From Mogibacterium sp. (GTDB lineage: Bacteria > Bacillota > Clostridia > Peptostreptococcales > Anaerovoracaceae): 64,000 nt of DNA. The position numbers and the translations under genes are program-made. A model generated the notes under the pieces. It worked only from the letters and a program-made list of their open reading frames with translations, made no database searches and was not told where the DNA came from. Shown in pieces: positions 45,156-53,758 of this stretch (positions are counted from its first letter, which is position 1; the number at the start of each line of letters is the position of its first letter). The DNA lies in assembly GCA_017431685.1 (NCBI GenBank), contig JAFRKO010000046.1, positions 1 to 64,000 on the forward strand, written 5' to 3'.

Positions 45156-46319
45156 ATGGATAAAATAATTGACGATAAAACTTTACAGGAAGCAAAAGAA
45201 AAACTTGCCTGCCATATAGAACCTCCTAAGCCAAAGGCTCAGAATTTTTTAGATCCTTCAGGAAAAGTCCACCTGACTCAGATGACTACTGCGGGCGGGT
45301 GAGGTGCAAAAATAGGACCGGGAGTCCTGTCAAACATTCTGGCTGGTCTGCCAAAGATCAGCGATCCGCGTATACTCGTGGGCTTTGAGAGCAGCGATGA
45401 CGCATGTGTATACAAGCTGACAGATGATATAGCAGTCATAAACACAGTGGATTTCTTCCCTCCTATAGTAGATGACCCTTATATGTTTGGACAGATAGCT
45501 GCCGCAAACGCCCTGAGCGATGTGTATGCGATGGGAGGACAGCCTAAACTGGCCATGAATCTGCTGACTTTTCCAAACGGAAAGCTTCCGCTTGAAGCAG
45601 TAAAGGGAATACTTGAAGGCGGAAATGACAAGGTTTGTGAGTCAGGCGCCACGATAGTAGGCGGGCACAGCATTGATGATAAGGAGCCAAAGTACGGTCT
45701 TTCTGTTACAGGGTTCGCTCATCCTGACGATATACTCAGTAACAGCGCAAGTGCCGGGGATCTTCTGGTCATTACAAAGAAGATCGGAACAGGCGTACTT
45801 ACTACTGCTGCCAAGGTAGACCTGCTCAGCGAGAAAGAGAATGCAGAAATTGAATCTTCGATGGCTTTCCTCAATAAATATGGCTGGGAGGCGATGCAGG
45901 GAGTCAAGGTCGACGGCTGCACAGATATCACCGGATTTGGTCTGATGGGTCATGCGGCAGAGATGGCAAGGGCAGGCGGCGTTACGCTTGAGCTTTACAG
46001 CCACAAAGTGCCTATATTCCCGAGAGCTCTTGAGATGGCAGCTCTGGGCATCATACCGGCAGGTGCGTACCGCAACATGGAGTATGTCGGAGCTGAGGTC
46101 ATGGAGTTCCTTTCGAAGGATCCGAACCGTGATCCTGAACTCAGGGCACGTATAGACTGCCTGTATGATCCTCAGTCTTCAGGAGGCCTTCTGATCGCTG
46201 TTAAAGAAAGCGAGATTCCTAGATTAGTAGAACAGCTTGGTGAGAAGGGATGCGAGACGGCTGTCATCGGATGCTTCAAGCCAGGAAACAGCAGATATTC
46301 TGTAGAGATACACGATTAG
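45156..46319 (+). CDS. selD: Selenide, water dikinase (selenocysteine-containing)
   Basis: A 387-residue enzyme that makes selenophosphate from selenide and ATP, the selenium donor for Sec-tRNA. The frame holds an in-frame TGA at 45300-45302, codon 49, in the active-site motif MTTAGG-Sec-GAKIGPG where other SelD proteins have Cys or Sec. The frame is open on both sides. Downstream motifs include DDACVYKL, TVDFFPPIVDDP, DVYAMGGQP and TGFGLMGHAAEMA. A hairpin follows the TGA at the expected distance. Automatic gene callers would start only at about 45378. LysR on the opposite strand is a likely regulator. Confidence 0.95.
45300..45328 (+). promoter_or_regulatory. Sec UGA codon and candidate bacterial SECIS hairpin
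   Basis: TGA at 45300-45302 is followed by 11 nt and then the short stem AGGAC-CGGGA-GTCCT at 45314-45328. The 11-nt spacing equals that of the E. coli fdhF SECIS apical stem. The loop lacks an obvious GU pair, so binding by SelB is inferred from position, not shown. Confidence 0.7.
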
Positions 46320-46339
46320 AAAAGTAAACTGAAATAATC

Positions 46340-46380
46340 AAAAACGGTGTTCCGCTTCAGGGGGCACCGTTTTACTTTTG
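46340..46380. terminator. Terminator between selD and the convergent LysR gene
   Basis: AAAACGGTG / CACCGTTTT, 9-bp stem plus inner GC pairs, with T-runs in both readings. Confidence 0.85.
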
Positions 46381-46401
46381 AGTTGAACTTATAAATGAAT
46401 A

Positions 46402-47286
46402 CTAGTTATCCAGGTTTTCTCTGACGTATTCACTGAAAGCTGCAGCGGCAGGGGAGAATGATATGCTTTTGAGATTGATCATGTAGAAGGTGCGGTCTTC
46501 AGTAAAGTCTTCAATCTCGGCAACTCTTACTCTTCCGCCGAGGGATGATGCTACCTTTTCCGAAATGATAGCAACGCCGAGTCCTGCTTCGACTGAACGG
46601 ATCGTAGTATCCATATCATCGACCAAAGCGGCTACTTCAAATACATCTTTTTCGAAGCCTGCTCTGAGTGCTGCCAGCTCAAATGTTCTGCGAGTGGCAG
46701 AACCGGTCTCTCGCCAGATGAAAGGATATCTTATCGCATCTGCAAGCTTTATAGATGAAGATAATTCATAATTGACAGGAGCAATGAGGACAGATCTGTC
46801 TACTGCTACTTTGGTACACTCTATTGAAGAAGAGCTTATTTTCTCGCCTATAAATCCGATCTCGCCTCTGCGTTCTGTGATGTTGTCGATGACAGTCTGT
46901 GTGTCCGATACGGAAACATAGTACTGGATACCCTGGTGTTCTGTCCGGAATCCGGAGAGAAGATCAGGCAGGAATGTGACAGCAGGAATAGATGAGGTCT
47001 GTATCTCCAGTATCCCTCCTATGGCTTCGCTGTTTCCGTTAAGTGCATCGAAAGCCTGAGCCCGCGCATTGATCATCTCAACGGCGTACTTGTAAAATTT
47101 GCAGCCTTGCGGAGTCATTTCAACGATTCGGCTCTTACGGTCAAGAAGTTTAACTCCGAGTTCTTTCTCAAGATTGCGGATGTGGGTGCTGATTGTGGGC
47201 TGTGTAAAAAATGTTGCATCAGCGGCTTTGCTGAAGCTTTTGTATCTGACCACATTGACAAAAGCTTCGATCTGTTTGAAGTCCAT
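46402..47286 (-). CDS. LysR family regulator, probably selenium-associated
   Basis: A 294-residue LysR-type regulator. Residues 1-65 are the winged helix-turn-helix (FKQIEAFVNVVRYKSFSKAA ... QPTISTHIRNLEKELGVKLLDR). The rest is the effector-binding fold (GGILEIQTSSIPAVTFLPDLLSGF ... GIQYYVSVSD). A recognised LysR subgroup accompanies selenium-metabolism genes, and this gene is convergent with selD. I infer it belongs there. The inducer is unknown. Confidence 0.8.
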   Translation of the reverse strand: MDFKQIEAFVNVVRYKSFSKAADATFFTQPTISTHIRNLEKELGVKLLDRKSRIVEMTPQGCKFYKYAVEMINARAQAFDALNGNSEAIGGILEIQTSSIPAVTFLPDLLSGFRTEHQGIQYYVSVSDTQTVIDNITERRGEIGFIGEKISSSSIECTKVAVDRSVLIAPVNYELSSSIKLADAIRYPFIWRETGSATRRTFELAALRAGFEKDVFEVAALVDDMDTTIRSVEAGLGVAIISEKVASSLGGRVRVAEIEDFTEDRTFYMINLKSISFSPAAAAFSEYVRENLDN

Positions 47287-47294
47287 TTATCCTC

Positions 47295-47732
47295 CTAATC
47301 CATTCCAAGCAGCTGCACCCGCGAAAGACCGGGCGCTTCTGTGATTTCTCTCAACATGCTGTCAAGACTTACAGCATCCTCTCCAAGCTCAAGCGTGATG
47401 ACCACGTTTGCCCTGGAGTCTACGGGAGGATTCTGTGTTATGGTCCAAACACTGTAACCATAGCGTGAGATGATGTTGAGTACAGCAGAAAGGGTTCCTA
47501 CACTATGACTCATCATCATAGATACAATGGCATGACGACCCATGGAGACTGTGCTTATGTCTCTGACCATATCACGATACTTGTAAAAAGTACTGCGTGA
47601 TATTCCTACCATTTTTACGGCCTCGCTTATATCAGCGGCCTTACCCTCCTCCAGCAGTTCTTTGGCGAGGGAGACTTTCTCACAATATGAAGGCAGAAGA
47701 GCCTTATCTACGATCAAGTATTTACCTTCCAT
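47295..47732 (-). CDS. ACT domain protein, PheB-like
   Basis: A 145-residue predicted regulator. Residues about 1-60 contain a helix-turn-helix-like segment (VSLAKELLEEGKAADISEAV ... GISRSTFYKYRDM). Residues about 68-143 are an ACT domain (IVSMMMSHSVGTLSAVLNIISRYGYSVWTIT). ACT domains bind amino acids, often as feedback effectors. In Firmicutes this family (PheB) is commonly next to homoserine dehydrogenase or threonine genes, as here. It starts 6 bp after thrC, in the same operon. Confidence 0.85.
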   Translation of the reverse strand: MEGKYLIVDKALLPSYCEKVSLAKELLEEGKAADISEAVKMVGISRSTFYKYRDMVRDISTVSMGRHAIVSMMMSHSVGTLSAVLNIISRYGYSVWTITQNPPVDSRANVVITLELGEDAVSLDSMLREITEAPGLSRVQLLGMD

Positions 47733-47738
47733 ATGATG

Positions 47739-49226
47739 TTAACCCCTGGAATTACTCTTTTCAATAACGTATGACTTCATATCCGATATTTCGATGACAT
47801 CGTTATGAATTATAGGCTTTTTAAATATTCCGGCCAGACCGGCAGGTATTTCAGCGCCTGTGATTTCAAAGCATTTGTTCATGTTGCCTTCATCGCTTCC
47901 TGTAAGTTCTTCACCCAGTGCTTCAAGTACAGCAGCTGAGAACTTATATGGTGAAGCCGTTGACAGGACTACAGCAGGAACAACTGAACATCCCTGATCA
48001 TCTTTATATTTTTCCATGCACGCCCAGGCTATAGAAGTGTGGGTATCCATCAAGTATCTGTCAGCTTCGAATACGCTTCTTATAGCTTCGGCACCTTCAT
48101 CGTCACATGCATATATTCCTGTGAACACGGATCTGATTTCTGATAGCTCTTCTGTGGTGATGCTGTATTCTCCTGTCTGCTCAAGCTGTTTCATATATTC
48201 GACAGTGTGCTCAGGTCCGCACACATAGTAGAGCAGGCGCTCGAGGTTGCTTGATACGAGGATGTCCATGGACGGCGAGGTGGTTTTGTAAAACTCACGC
48301 TTCCTGTCATAGTGACCTGTACTGAGGAACTCAGTCAGCACGTCGTTTTTATTTGATGCACAGACGAGTCTGCGGACAGGGAGCCCCATTTTGAGGGCAT
48401 ACCAGCCTGCCATAATGTCACCGAAGTTGCCTGTAGGTACAACAAAGTCCACTTTGTCTCCGTCTGCAATAACTCCTGCTTCCAGAAGCTGGGCATATGC
48501 AGAGAAGTAATAGACGATCTGCGGAACGAGTCTTCCGATGTTAATGGAGTTTGCGCTGGAAAGAGAAACACCTTCGACCGGTTTTGGAATTTCCCTGAAC
48601 AGACGTTTTACACCTGTCTGAGCGTCATCAAAATTTCCGCGTATGGCGCATGCTGTTACATTTGCACTTGCAGGAGTAACCATCTGAAGTTTCTGAGTAT
48701 CAGAAACTCCTCCGTAAGGGTAGAATACGATGATGCCCGTCCCTGGAACATCACTGAAACCCTGTATGGCAGCGCTTCCTGTGTCGCCCGAGGTAGCAGT
48801 AAGGATCATAATATCATCTGTGAAATCATTCATACTGCGTGCTGCGCTCATGAGGTTAGGAAGGGCGGATAAAGCTACATCCTTGAATGCTGATGTCGGA
48901 CCGTGATAAAGCTCAAGCACATAAGCTTCAGATCTGCTGCTGCAGGTCTTTACCAGCGGAGTTATATCTTCGGAAGAGAACTTGTTTTTATAGCTTCTTT
49001 CAACCAGCTCATCAACCAGGCTTTCACCGTAGTCATCAAAGAAGATATTCCAGACGGCCTTTGCCATGCTTCTGAAGTCACCTTTTATGATGTCATGATA
49101 ATCTGCTTTGATCAGATTGAGATCGGACGGAACATAAAGACCGCCGCCTTCAGCCTGACCATCGAGGATAGCCTTGCTCGACCTTACTTTTATTGAAGGA
49201 TTTCTCGTGCTTACATATTCGATCAT
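47739..49226 (-). CDS. thrC: Threonine synthase
   Basis: A 495-residue PLP enzyme that converts O-phosphohomoserine to threonine. YVSTRNPSIKVRSSKAILDG at the N-terminus is typical of the long (yeast/E. coli-like) threonine synthases. The PLP lysine lies in LYHGPTSAFKDVALSALP, and TATSGDTGSAAIQGF and VPTGNFGDIMAGWYA are the phosphate-binding and substrate loops. It is divergent from hom, with 293 bp between. No homoserine kinase (thrB) is in the window, so that step must be encoded elsewhere. Confidence 0.95.
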   Translation of the reverse strand: MIEYVSTRNPSIKVRSSKAILDGQAEGGGLYVPSDLNLIKADYHDIIKGDFRSMAKAVWNIFFDDYGESLVDELVERSYKNKFSSEDITPLVKTCSSRSEAYVLELYHGPTSAFKDVALSALPNLMSAARSMNDFTDDIMILTATSGDTGSAAIQGFSDVPGTGIIVFYPYGGVSDTQKLQMVTPASANVTACAIRGNFDDAQTGVKRLFREIPKPVEGVSLSSANSINIGRLVPQIVYYFSAYAQLLEAGVIADGDKVDFVVPTGNFGDIMAGWYALKMGLPVRRLVCASNKNDVLTEFLSTGHYDRKREFYKTTSPSMDILVSSNLERLLYYVCGPEHTVEYMKQLEQTGEYSITTEELSEIRSVFTGIYACDDEGAEAIRSVFEADRYLMDTHTSIAWACMEKYKDDQGCSVVPAVVLSTASPYKFSAAVLEALGEELTGSDEGNMNKCFEITGAEIPAGLAGIFKKPIIHNDVIEISDMKSYVIEKSNSRG

Positions 49227-49519
49227 TTTTTTTGCCTTTCTTAATTAGGGAAGTCTGAACGCCTTCAAATGTAACAAATTGTTGAAATACGACAATGATT
49301 ATGATACATTACTTTTGTCACAAAGACAAGTGTTTTCGTATCGCGGACATAGATAAAGCGATTGTCTTTCAGACACGGAACGCGCCAAAAAATCTCGCAA
49401 AATTTTGTGTAAAACACCAAAAAAAGATGTGCGATGGTTAGAATAAACAACAAAACATTTTGCACGTTTTTATGTACAAAATGCACTGTAAGAGAAAATA
49501 CACGTTGGAGGTATTTAGG
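49227..49519. other. Divergent control region between thrC and hom
   Basis: AT-rich and without a gene. It contains an imperfect palindrome at about 49457-49484 (CATTTTGCAC ... GTACAAAATG, one mismatch in 10). A GGAGG at 49507-49511 serves hom. No T-box sequence (AGGGTGG-type) is visible. The palindrome may be a regulator site or an RNA hairpin for either operon. Confidence 0.5.
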
Positions 49520-50686
49520 ATGAAGATTGCCATAATGGGGTTCGGCACTGTCGGAAGCGGCGCTTATGAGTCAGCTAAGGCTGCCGGAGGCATTGAAGTA
49601 GTAAAGATACTTGCAAGGCACGGAAGGGAAGGCTATGAGTATCTCAATGAAATCATCACACCAGATATTGATGATATAGCCGGTGATCCGGAGATCGAAC
49701 TTGTTGTAGAATCCATGGGAGGTGTTGAGCCGGCTAAAGAGTATGTGCTGAAATGTCTGAGAGCAGGGAAGCACGTAGTAACTCCTAACAAGAACCTTAT
49801 CAGCGCATGCTACAGTGAACTGATGGAAGAGGCTGCAGCCAATGGCGTAAAGCTCAGATTTACATCTGCTGTAGGAGGAGGTATCCCGTGGCTGTTCAAC
49901 CTGCTGAGGACGAAGCGCTGTGATGAGATACTGCAGGTAAGAGGGATAGTTAACGGAACCTGCAATTACATACTGGACGCTATGTATGATAAGGGCGCTG
50001 ATTTCGGTGAGATGCTTAAGATTGCTCAGGAAATAGGCTATGCTGAAGCGGACCCGTCAGCAGATATCGAAGGAACAGACACTTTAAGAAAAACTGTTAT
50101 CAGCACAAATCTGGCCTTCGATACGGCTATACAGGAAGAGGATGTGCTCTGCTACGGCATTGATACCATACAGGCCTGCGACATAGCCTACCTGAAAGAG
50201 AAAGGTCTAGCGTGCAAGCTTATGATGAAAGCTGAGAAGAAAGCCGGAGCTATTGAAGTCTATGTTGAACCGACAGCGTTCTCTGCTGATTCGCTTGAGG
50301 CAAACGTAAAGCTGAACAATAATCTGATCACTCTGACAGCAAAGAATATTGGCACTCAGAGCTTCTACGGACAGGGGGCAGGCATGATGCCTACCGGACA
50401 GTCAGTAATACAGGATGTGATCGATATACGTGACGGCAAGGAGCAGAATGTCGGCGGCAAAGGAGTAAGCTCACTGAAAGCCGACAACAGTAACGCCGTA
50501 CACAGATATTACATAAGACACGACCGCATGTGCGAACACATGGAACCGCTTGTGGACACTTACGAGGAAAGAGACGGAATCTATTACTGCATATCAAAGC
50601 CGCTCCCGGTTGAGAAGATGCATGAGATGGGTCATCACCGCAAAGAGAAAGGCAGGGAGATGTTCTTCGCTGCACTTGATGAATAA
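49520..50686 (+). CDS. hom: Homoserine dehydrogenase
   Basis: A 388-residue enzyme that reduces aspartate semialdehyde to homoserine. The nucleotide-binding start is KIAIMGFGTVGSGAYE. VVESMGGVEPAKEYVLKCLRAGKHVVTPNKNLI, SAVGGGIPWLF, VNGTCNYILDAM and EADPSADIEGTDTLRKTVI follow. The length is shorter than forms with a C-terminal ACT domain; that domain appears absent, and the separate ACT protein may take its place. GGAGG lies 8 bases before the ATG. It leads the hom-lysC-asd operon. Confidence 0.95.
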   Translation: MKIAIMGFGTVGSGAYESAKAAGGIEVVKILARHGREGYEYLNEIITPDIDDIAGDPEIELVVESMGGVEPAKEYVLKCLRAGKHVVTPNKNLISACYSELMEEAAANGVKLRFTSAVGGGIPWLFNLLRTKRCDEILQVRGIVNGTCNYILDAMYDKGADFGEMLKIAQEIGYAEADPSADIEGTDTLRKTVISTNLAFDTAIQEEDVLCYGIDTIQACDIAYLKEKGLACKLMMKAEKKAGAIEVYVEPTAFSADSLEANVKLNNNLITLTAKNIGTQSFYGQGAGMMPTGQSVIQDVIDIRDGKEQNVGGKGVSSLKADNSNAVHRYYIRHDRMCEHMEPLVDTYEERDGIYYCISKPLPVEKMHEMGHHRKEKGREMFFAALDE

Positions 50687-50706
50687 AGAGGAAGGGGACG
50701 TTATAA

Positions 50707-52032
50707 ATGCTAAAGGTACTTAAATTCGGCGGATCAAGCCTGGCAGACAGCTCGCAGTTCGCCAAGGTAAAAGAAATAGTAGAATCTGAAAGTTCGCGTG
50801 AGGTGGTCATAGTATCGGCTCCGGGAAAGAGGAGCGGAGATGATAATAAGATAACTGACCTGCTCTATCTGACCCACGCTCACATCCGCTACGGTGTAGC
50901 GTACGAAGGGGTTCTCTCCATGATAAAGAAGAGATACGCGGAGATCAGAAAGGGCTGCGGACTGAAGACAGACATAGAATCGATAATAGACGAGACTTTT
51001 GCCGGTATAGATAAAAAGACATCGGTTGATTTCATAGCCTCGAGAGGAGAATATTTCAGCGCAAGGCTGATGGCAGAGTATCTTGGTTATGAGTTTGTGG
51101 ACGCGGTCGACTGGCTGTGCTTCGAATATAATGGAAAGGTAAATGCGGAAAAGTCAGAGGAAAAGCTCAGGGAACTTAAAAGCAAGTACGGAAAGATCGT
51201 GACTCCTGGTTTTTACGGCGCGCTGCCAAGCGGAGATATCCGCGTGTTCCCAAGGGGAGGCTCTGATATAACAGGAGCTCTTGCGGCAGCCTATCTTGGC
51301 GCAGATGTCTATGAAAACTGGACTGATGTATCAGGTATACTCATGGTGGATCCGAGAATTGTCGACAATCCGAAGACAATTGCAAGAGTTACTTATGACG
51401 AGCTTAGAGAACTCAGCTATATGGGGGCATCCGTGCTGCATGAAGATACAGTGTTCCCTGTAAGGATAAGAGATATTCCTGTCAACATCCGCAACACGAA
51501 TGCACCGGACGATCCTGGCACTATCATCAGGGAGCACTTCGACGACGAGCTTGAAGAGGAAACCGAAAGGTTCATTACGGGAATAGCGGGGAAGCGCAAC
51601 TTCTCGATTATCGGTATATATAAAAGCAGGATAGGTGAGGAGAAGCTCGGTCTGCTCAGAGAGGTGCTCGAGGTGTTCGACCGCTATGAGATTCCAGTAG
51701 AACAAATACCTAGCGGTGTAGACAGTTTCTCTGTGGTATTCCCGAGCAGCAGCATCGGAGGCAGAAAACATGAGCTTATGCAGGAGCTGTCAGAATTTGA
51801 GAGTATCGACAACTGCACTCTCACAGAAGGAGTCAGCCTGATAGCTATCGTAGGACGTCAGATGGCGTACAGGACAGGTATCTCGGGTAAGATTTTCAAG
51901 ACACTCGGAGAAAACAAAATCAACATCAGAACCATAGAGCAGTGTGCTGACGAGATCAATATCATGGTAGGTGTTTACGATGAAGATTTCGAGAAAGCGA
52001 TACAGTTGCTTTATGAAAGCTTTGCTAAATAA
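50707..52032 (+). CDS. lysC: Aspartate kinase
   Basis: A 441-residue aspartokinase, first step of the aspartate pathway. VLKFGGSSLADSSQF (residues 4-18), DFIASRGEYFSARLMAEYLG, FPRGGSDITGALAAAYLGAD and YENWTDVSGILMVDPR are the catalytic signatures. Two C-terminal ACT domains (about 300-440) probably bind lysine or threonine. It starts 20 bp after hom. Only one aspartokinase is visible here. Confidence 0.95.
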   Translation: MLKVLKFGGSSLADSSQFAKVKEIVESESSREVVIVSAPGKRSGDDNKITDLLYLTHAHIRYGVAYEGVLSMIKKRYAEIRKGCGLKTDIESIIDETFAGIDKKTSVDFIASRGEYFSARLMAEYLGYEFVDAVDWLCFEYNGKVNAEKSEEKLRELKSKYGKIVTPGFYGALPSGDIRVFPRGGSDITGALAAAYLGADVYENWTDVSGILMVDPRIVDNPKTIARVTYDELRELSYMGASVLHEDTVFPVRIRDIPVNIRNTNAPDDPGTIIREHFDDELEEETERFITGIAGKRNFSIIGIYKSRIGEEKLGLLREVLEVFDRYEIPVEQIPSGVDSFSVVFPSSSIGGRKHELMQELSEFESIDNCTLTEGVSLIAIVGRQMAYRTGISGKIFKTLGENKINIRTIEQCADEINIMVGVYDEDFEKAIQLLYESFAK

Positions 52033-52077
52033 ATTTGCGGAAGAATATAGAGCTAATAAAGAAAAGGAAGGGTAGAC

Positions 52078-53112
52078 ATGAAGAAGTACAACGTAGGAGT
52101 AATGGGTGCGACCGGAGCAGTCGGACAGCAGATGATCAAGGTCCTCGCTGAGAGGAATTTCCCGGTAGGCGAGCTGAGATGCCTGGCAAGTGAAAGATCT
52201 GAGGGCAAGGTCCTCAGTACACCTTTTGGTGATGTTACTATACAGAGAACATGCGAGACAGCTTTTGACGGACTCGATATCGTTCTTGGTGCATCGGAGA
52301 ACGACATAGCAGAAGCTATGGCACCACACATCAAGGCTGCAGGAGCAGTATTCGTAGATAACTCATCGGCATTCAGACTGTATCCGGATGTTCCTCTGGT
52401 AGTTCCTGAAATCAACCCTGAGGATGTGGAGTGGAACAGCGGCATCATCAGCAATCCGAACTGCACAACGATCATTTCACTTGTAGCTATCAATGCGATC
52501 AATAAGCTGTCCAGGATCAATGGAATATATGCTTCTTCGTATCAGGCTACGAGTGGTGCCGGTGCAGCTGGCCCTGTAGAAATGTATGATCAGTCCGAAG
52601 CTGTACTTAAAGCAAGAGCAGCAGGAGGTGAAGGCAATTCCTATGGAGCGGAGATCGAGCCAAAGGTATTCCAGTATCAGATCGCATACAACGTCATTCC
52701 TCAGATCGGCGGATTCGGTGAGAACCTTTATTCTTCAGAGGAGATGAAGCTGCAGAATGAAGGCCGCAAGATCATGCACCTGCCTGAGCTCAAAGTCAGC
52801 TGCACATGCGTCAGAGTCCCTGTGGAAAGATCGCACGCTGTATCAATTGACGTTATTACAGAAGAAAAGCTCGATCTTGCAGATGTCAGAGCTGCCATCG
52901 CAGAGGCTCCGGGATGCAGACTGTATGACGAGCCATCCGAAAAGATCTATCCGATGCCTCTGCTGACATCCAATCAGGATATCGTATATGTAGGCAGGAT
53001 CCGCCGCGACCTGGTGAACGAGAATGGCATCAATCTTTGGTGCTGCGGTGACCAGGTCCGTAAGGGAGCTGCAACAAATGCAGTACAGATCGCAGAACTT
53101 CTCATCAAATAA
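52078..53112 (+). CDS. asd: Aspartate-semialdehyde dehydrogenase
   Basis: A 344-residue enzyme that reduces aspartyl phosphate to aspartate semialdehyde with NADPH. NVGVMGATGAVGQQMIKVL binds the cofactor, and FVDNSSAFRL and the catalytic cysteine in ISNPNCTT follow. ASSYQATSGAGAAG and VPVERSHAVSIDV complete the pattern. AAGGAAGGG precedes the ATG. It ends the hom-lysC-asd operon with a good terminator. Confidence 0.97.
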   Translation: MKKYNVGVMGATGAVGQQMIKVLAERNFPVGELRCLASERSEGKVLSTPFGDVTIQRTCETAFDGLDIVLGASENDIAEAMAPHIKAAGAVFVDNSSAFRLYPDVPLVVPEINPEDVEWNSGIISNPNCTTIISLVAINAINKLSRINGIYASSYQATSGAGAAGPVEMYDQSEAVLKARAAGGEGNSYGAEIEPKVFQYQIAYNVIPQIGGFGENLYSSEEMKLQNEGRKIMHLPELKVSCTCVRVPVERSHAVSIDVITEEKLDLADVRAAIAEAPGCRLYDEPSEKIYPMPLLTSNQDIVYVGRIRRDLVNENGINLWCCGDQVRKGAATNAVQIAELLIK

Positions 53113-53143
53113 GTTATATATGAAAATATGATTTTCGTGATTA

Positions 53144-53171
53144 GACCCCGCTGACTGAGCGGGGTTTTGTT
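53144..53171 (+). terminator. Terminator after asd
   Basis: ACCCCGCT / AGCGGGGT stem with 5-nt loop, followed by TTTGTT. Confidence 0.88.
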
Positions 53172-53181
53172 ATCGGAACAA

Positions 53182-53527
53182 CAATAAGGGGACGGGTTTT
53201 TCCCGTCCCTCGAAACTTCCTGTATTCTGTTGTGTCTCCGCTGTACATATCTTCAATACAGCTTCGGATTTTTCGTTTTGCAAGTTGTTTTTCAGGCTGC
53301 CCCGCGATCACATCTGCTGATAATGATTTGGTGTCCCGTTATTTGTCACCTCCGGGTTGCCTGTAAGTCGGCCTGCCTTGCAGTGTCTTTATAGCGGAAC
53401 AGCCCCTTTCTCAAATGCTCCCATTGGTCTGTCCTCCATATTCTGCGCGCTGCGCGCTTTTTCTTTTACCGGACCATCCAACAACTTCTTTTCTCTATAT
53501 ATCTATCTGTCCGGCTTCTCTCTTGTT
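53182..53527 (-). ncRNA. Candidate structured RNA on the minus strand
   Basis: Upstream lies a promoter-like pair at 53534-53561. The putative 346-nt transcript can form a 6-bp CCGGAC/GTCCGG stem (53509-53514 with 53469-53474), a GCGCG-CAG-CGCGC hairpin, and a GCTGTA/TACAGC stem-loop (53240-53262). The 3' end has GGGACGGG-AAAAA-CCCGTCCC followed by TTATTGTT, a good terminator. An 11-codon frame with GGAGG before its ATG (MGAFEKGAVPL) lies inside. It shows none of the hallmarks of RNase P, tmRNA or SRP RNA. It could instead be a decayed gene; see findings. Confidence 0.4.
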
Positions 53528-53533
53528 GTCTTT

Positions 53534-53561
53534 ATTGTACTGATATAAAAACAAAATGCAA
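53534..53561 (-). promoter_or_regulatory. Candidate promoter of the minus-strand RNA
   Basis: On the minus strand TTGCAT (53561-53556), a 16-bp spacer and TACAAT (53539-53534). Confidence 0.45.
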
Positions 53562-53758
53562 TACCTTTTGGAAAATCTTAATGTATTAAAAGAATACAAA
53601 AAAACTCTTGATTTTTTGTGCAGGTTAACAATAATTGGCTGAAATACGTTCACGTGTAACAAAAAAATGAGCGTAATATATGATATCATATGTGTCATAG
53701 TGCATAAGCATCATATCCGGAATGCATGCCACGGATATGAGGAGGGAGTGAGAAGCGA

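Larger units (their letters stand above)
53172..53758. other. Long gene-free stretch
   Basis: About 590 bp with no convincing gene in any frame. On the minus strand it holds a promoter-like pair, several hairpins and a terminator (see the candidate RNA at 53182-53527). One minus-strand frame has coding-like composition but is broken by stops. Plus-strand sequence before the glycosylase contains ATATGATATCATAT near 53677, a 14-bp perfect palindrome. Confidence 0.55.

Noticed and set aside
45300..45302. In-frame stop in selD as a disabling mutation
   Set aside because: The stop is at the known Cys/Sec catalytic position, the frame is open on both sides, and selA, selB and selC are all present.
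49227..49519. T-box or threonine/lysine riboswitch upstream of hom or thrC
   Set aside because: No AGGGTGG-type T-box core or lysine riboswitch core is visible in this stretch.
53290..53450. Selenoprotein gene using the TGA near 53310
   Set aside because: The same frame is also broken by a TAA near 53388 and there is no start with good ribosome binding for a long product.
53182..53527. RNase P RNA, tmRNA or SRP RNA
   Set aside because: The sequence lacks GAGGAAAGTC and related RNase P motifs, lacks the tmRNA CCA-end tRNA part and tag frame, and lacks the SRP tetraloop helix.
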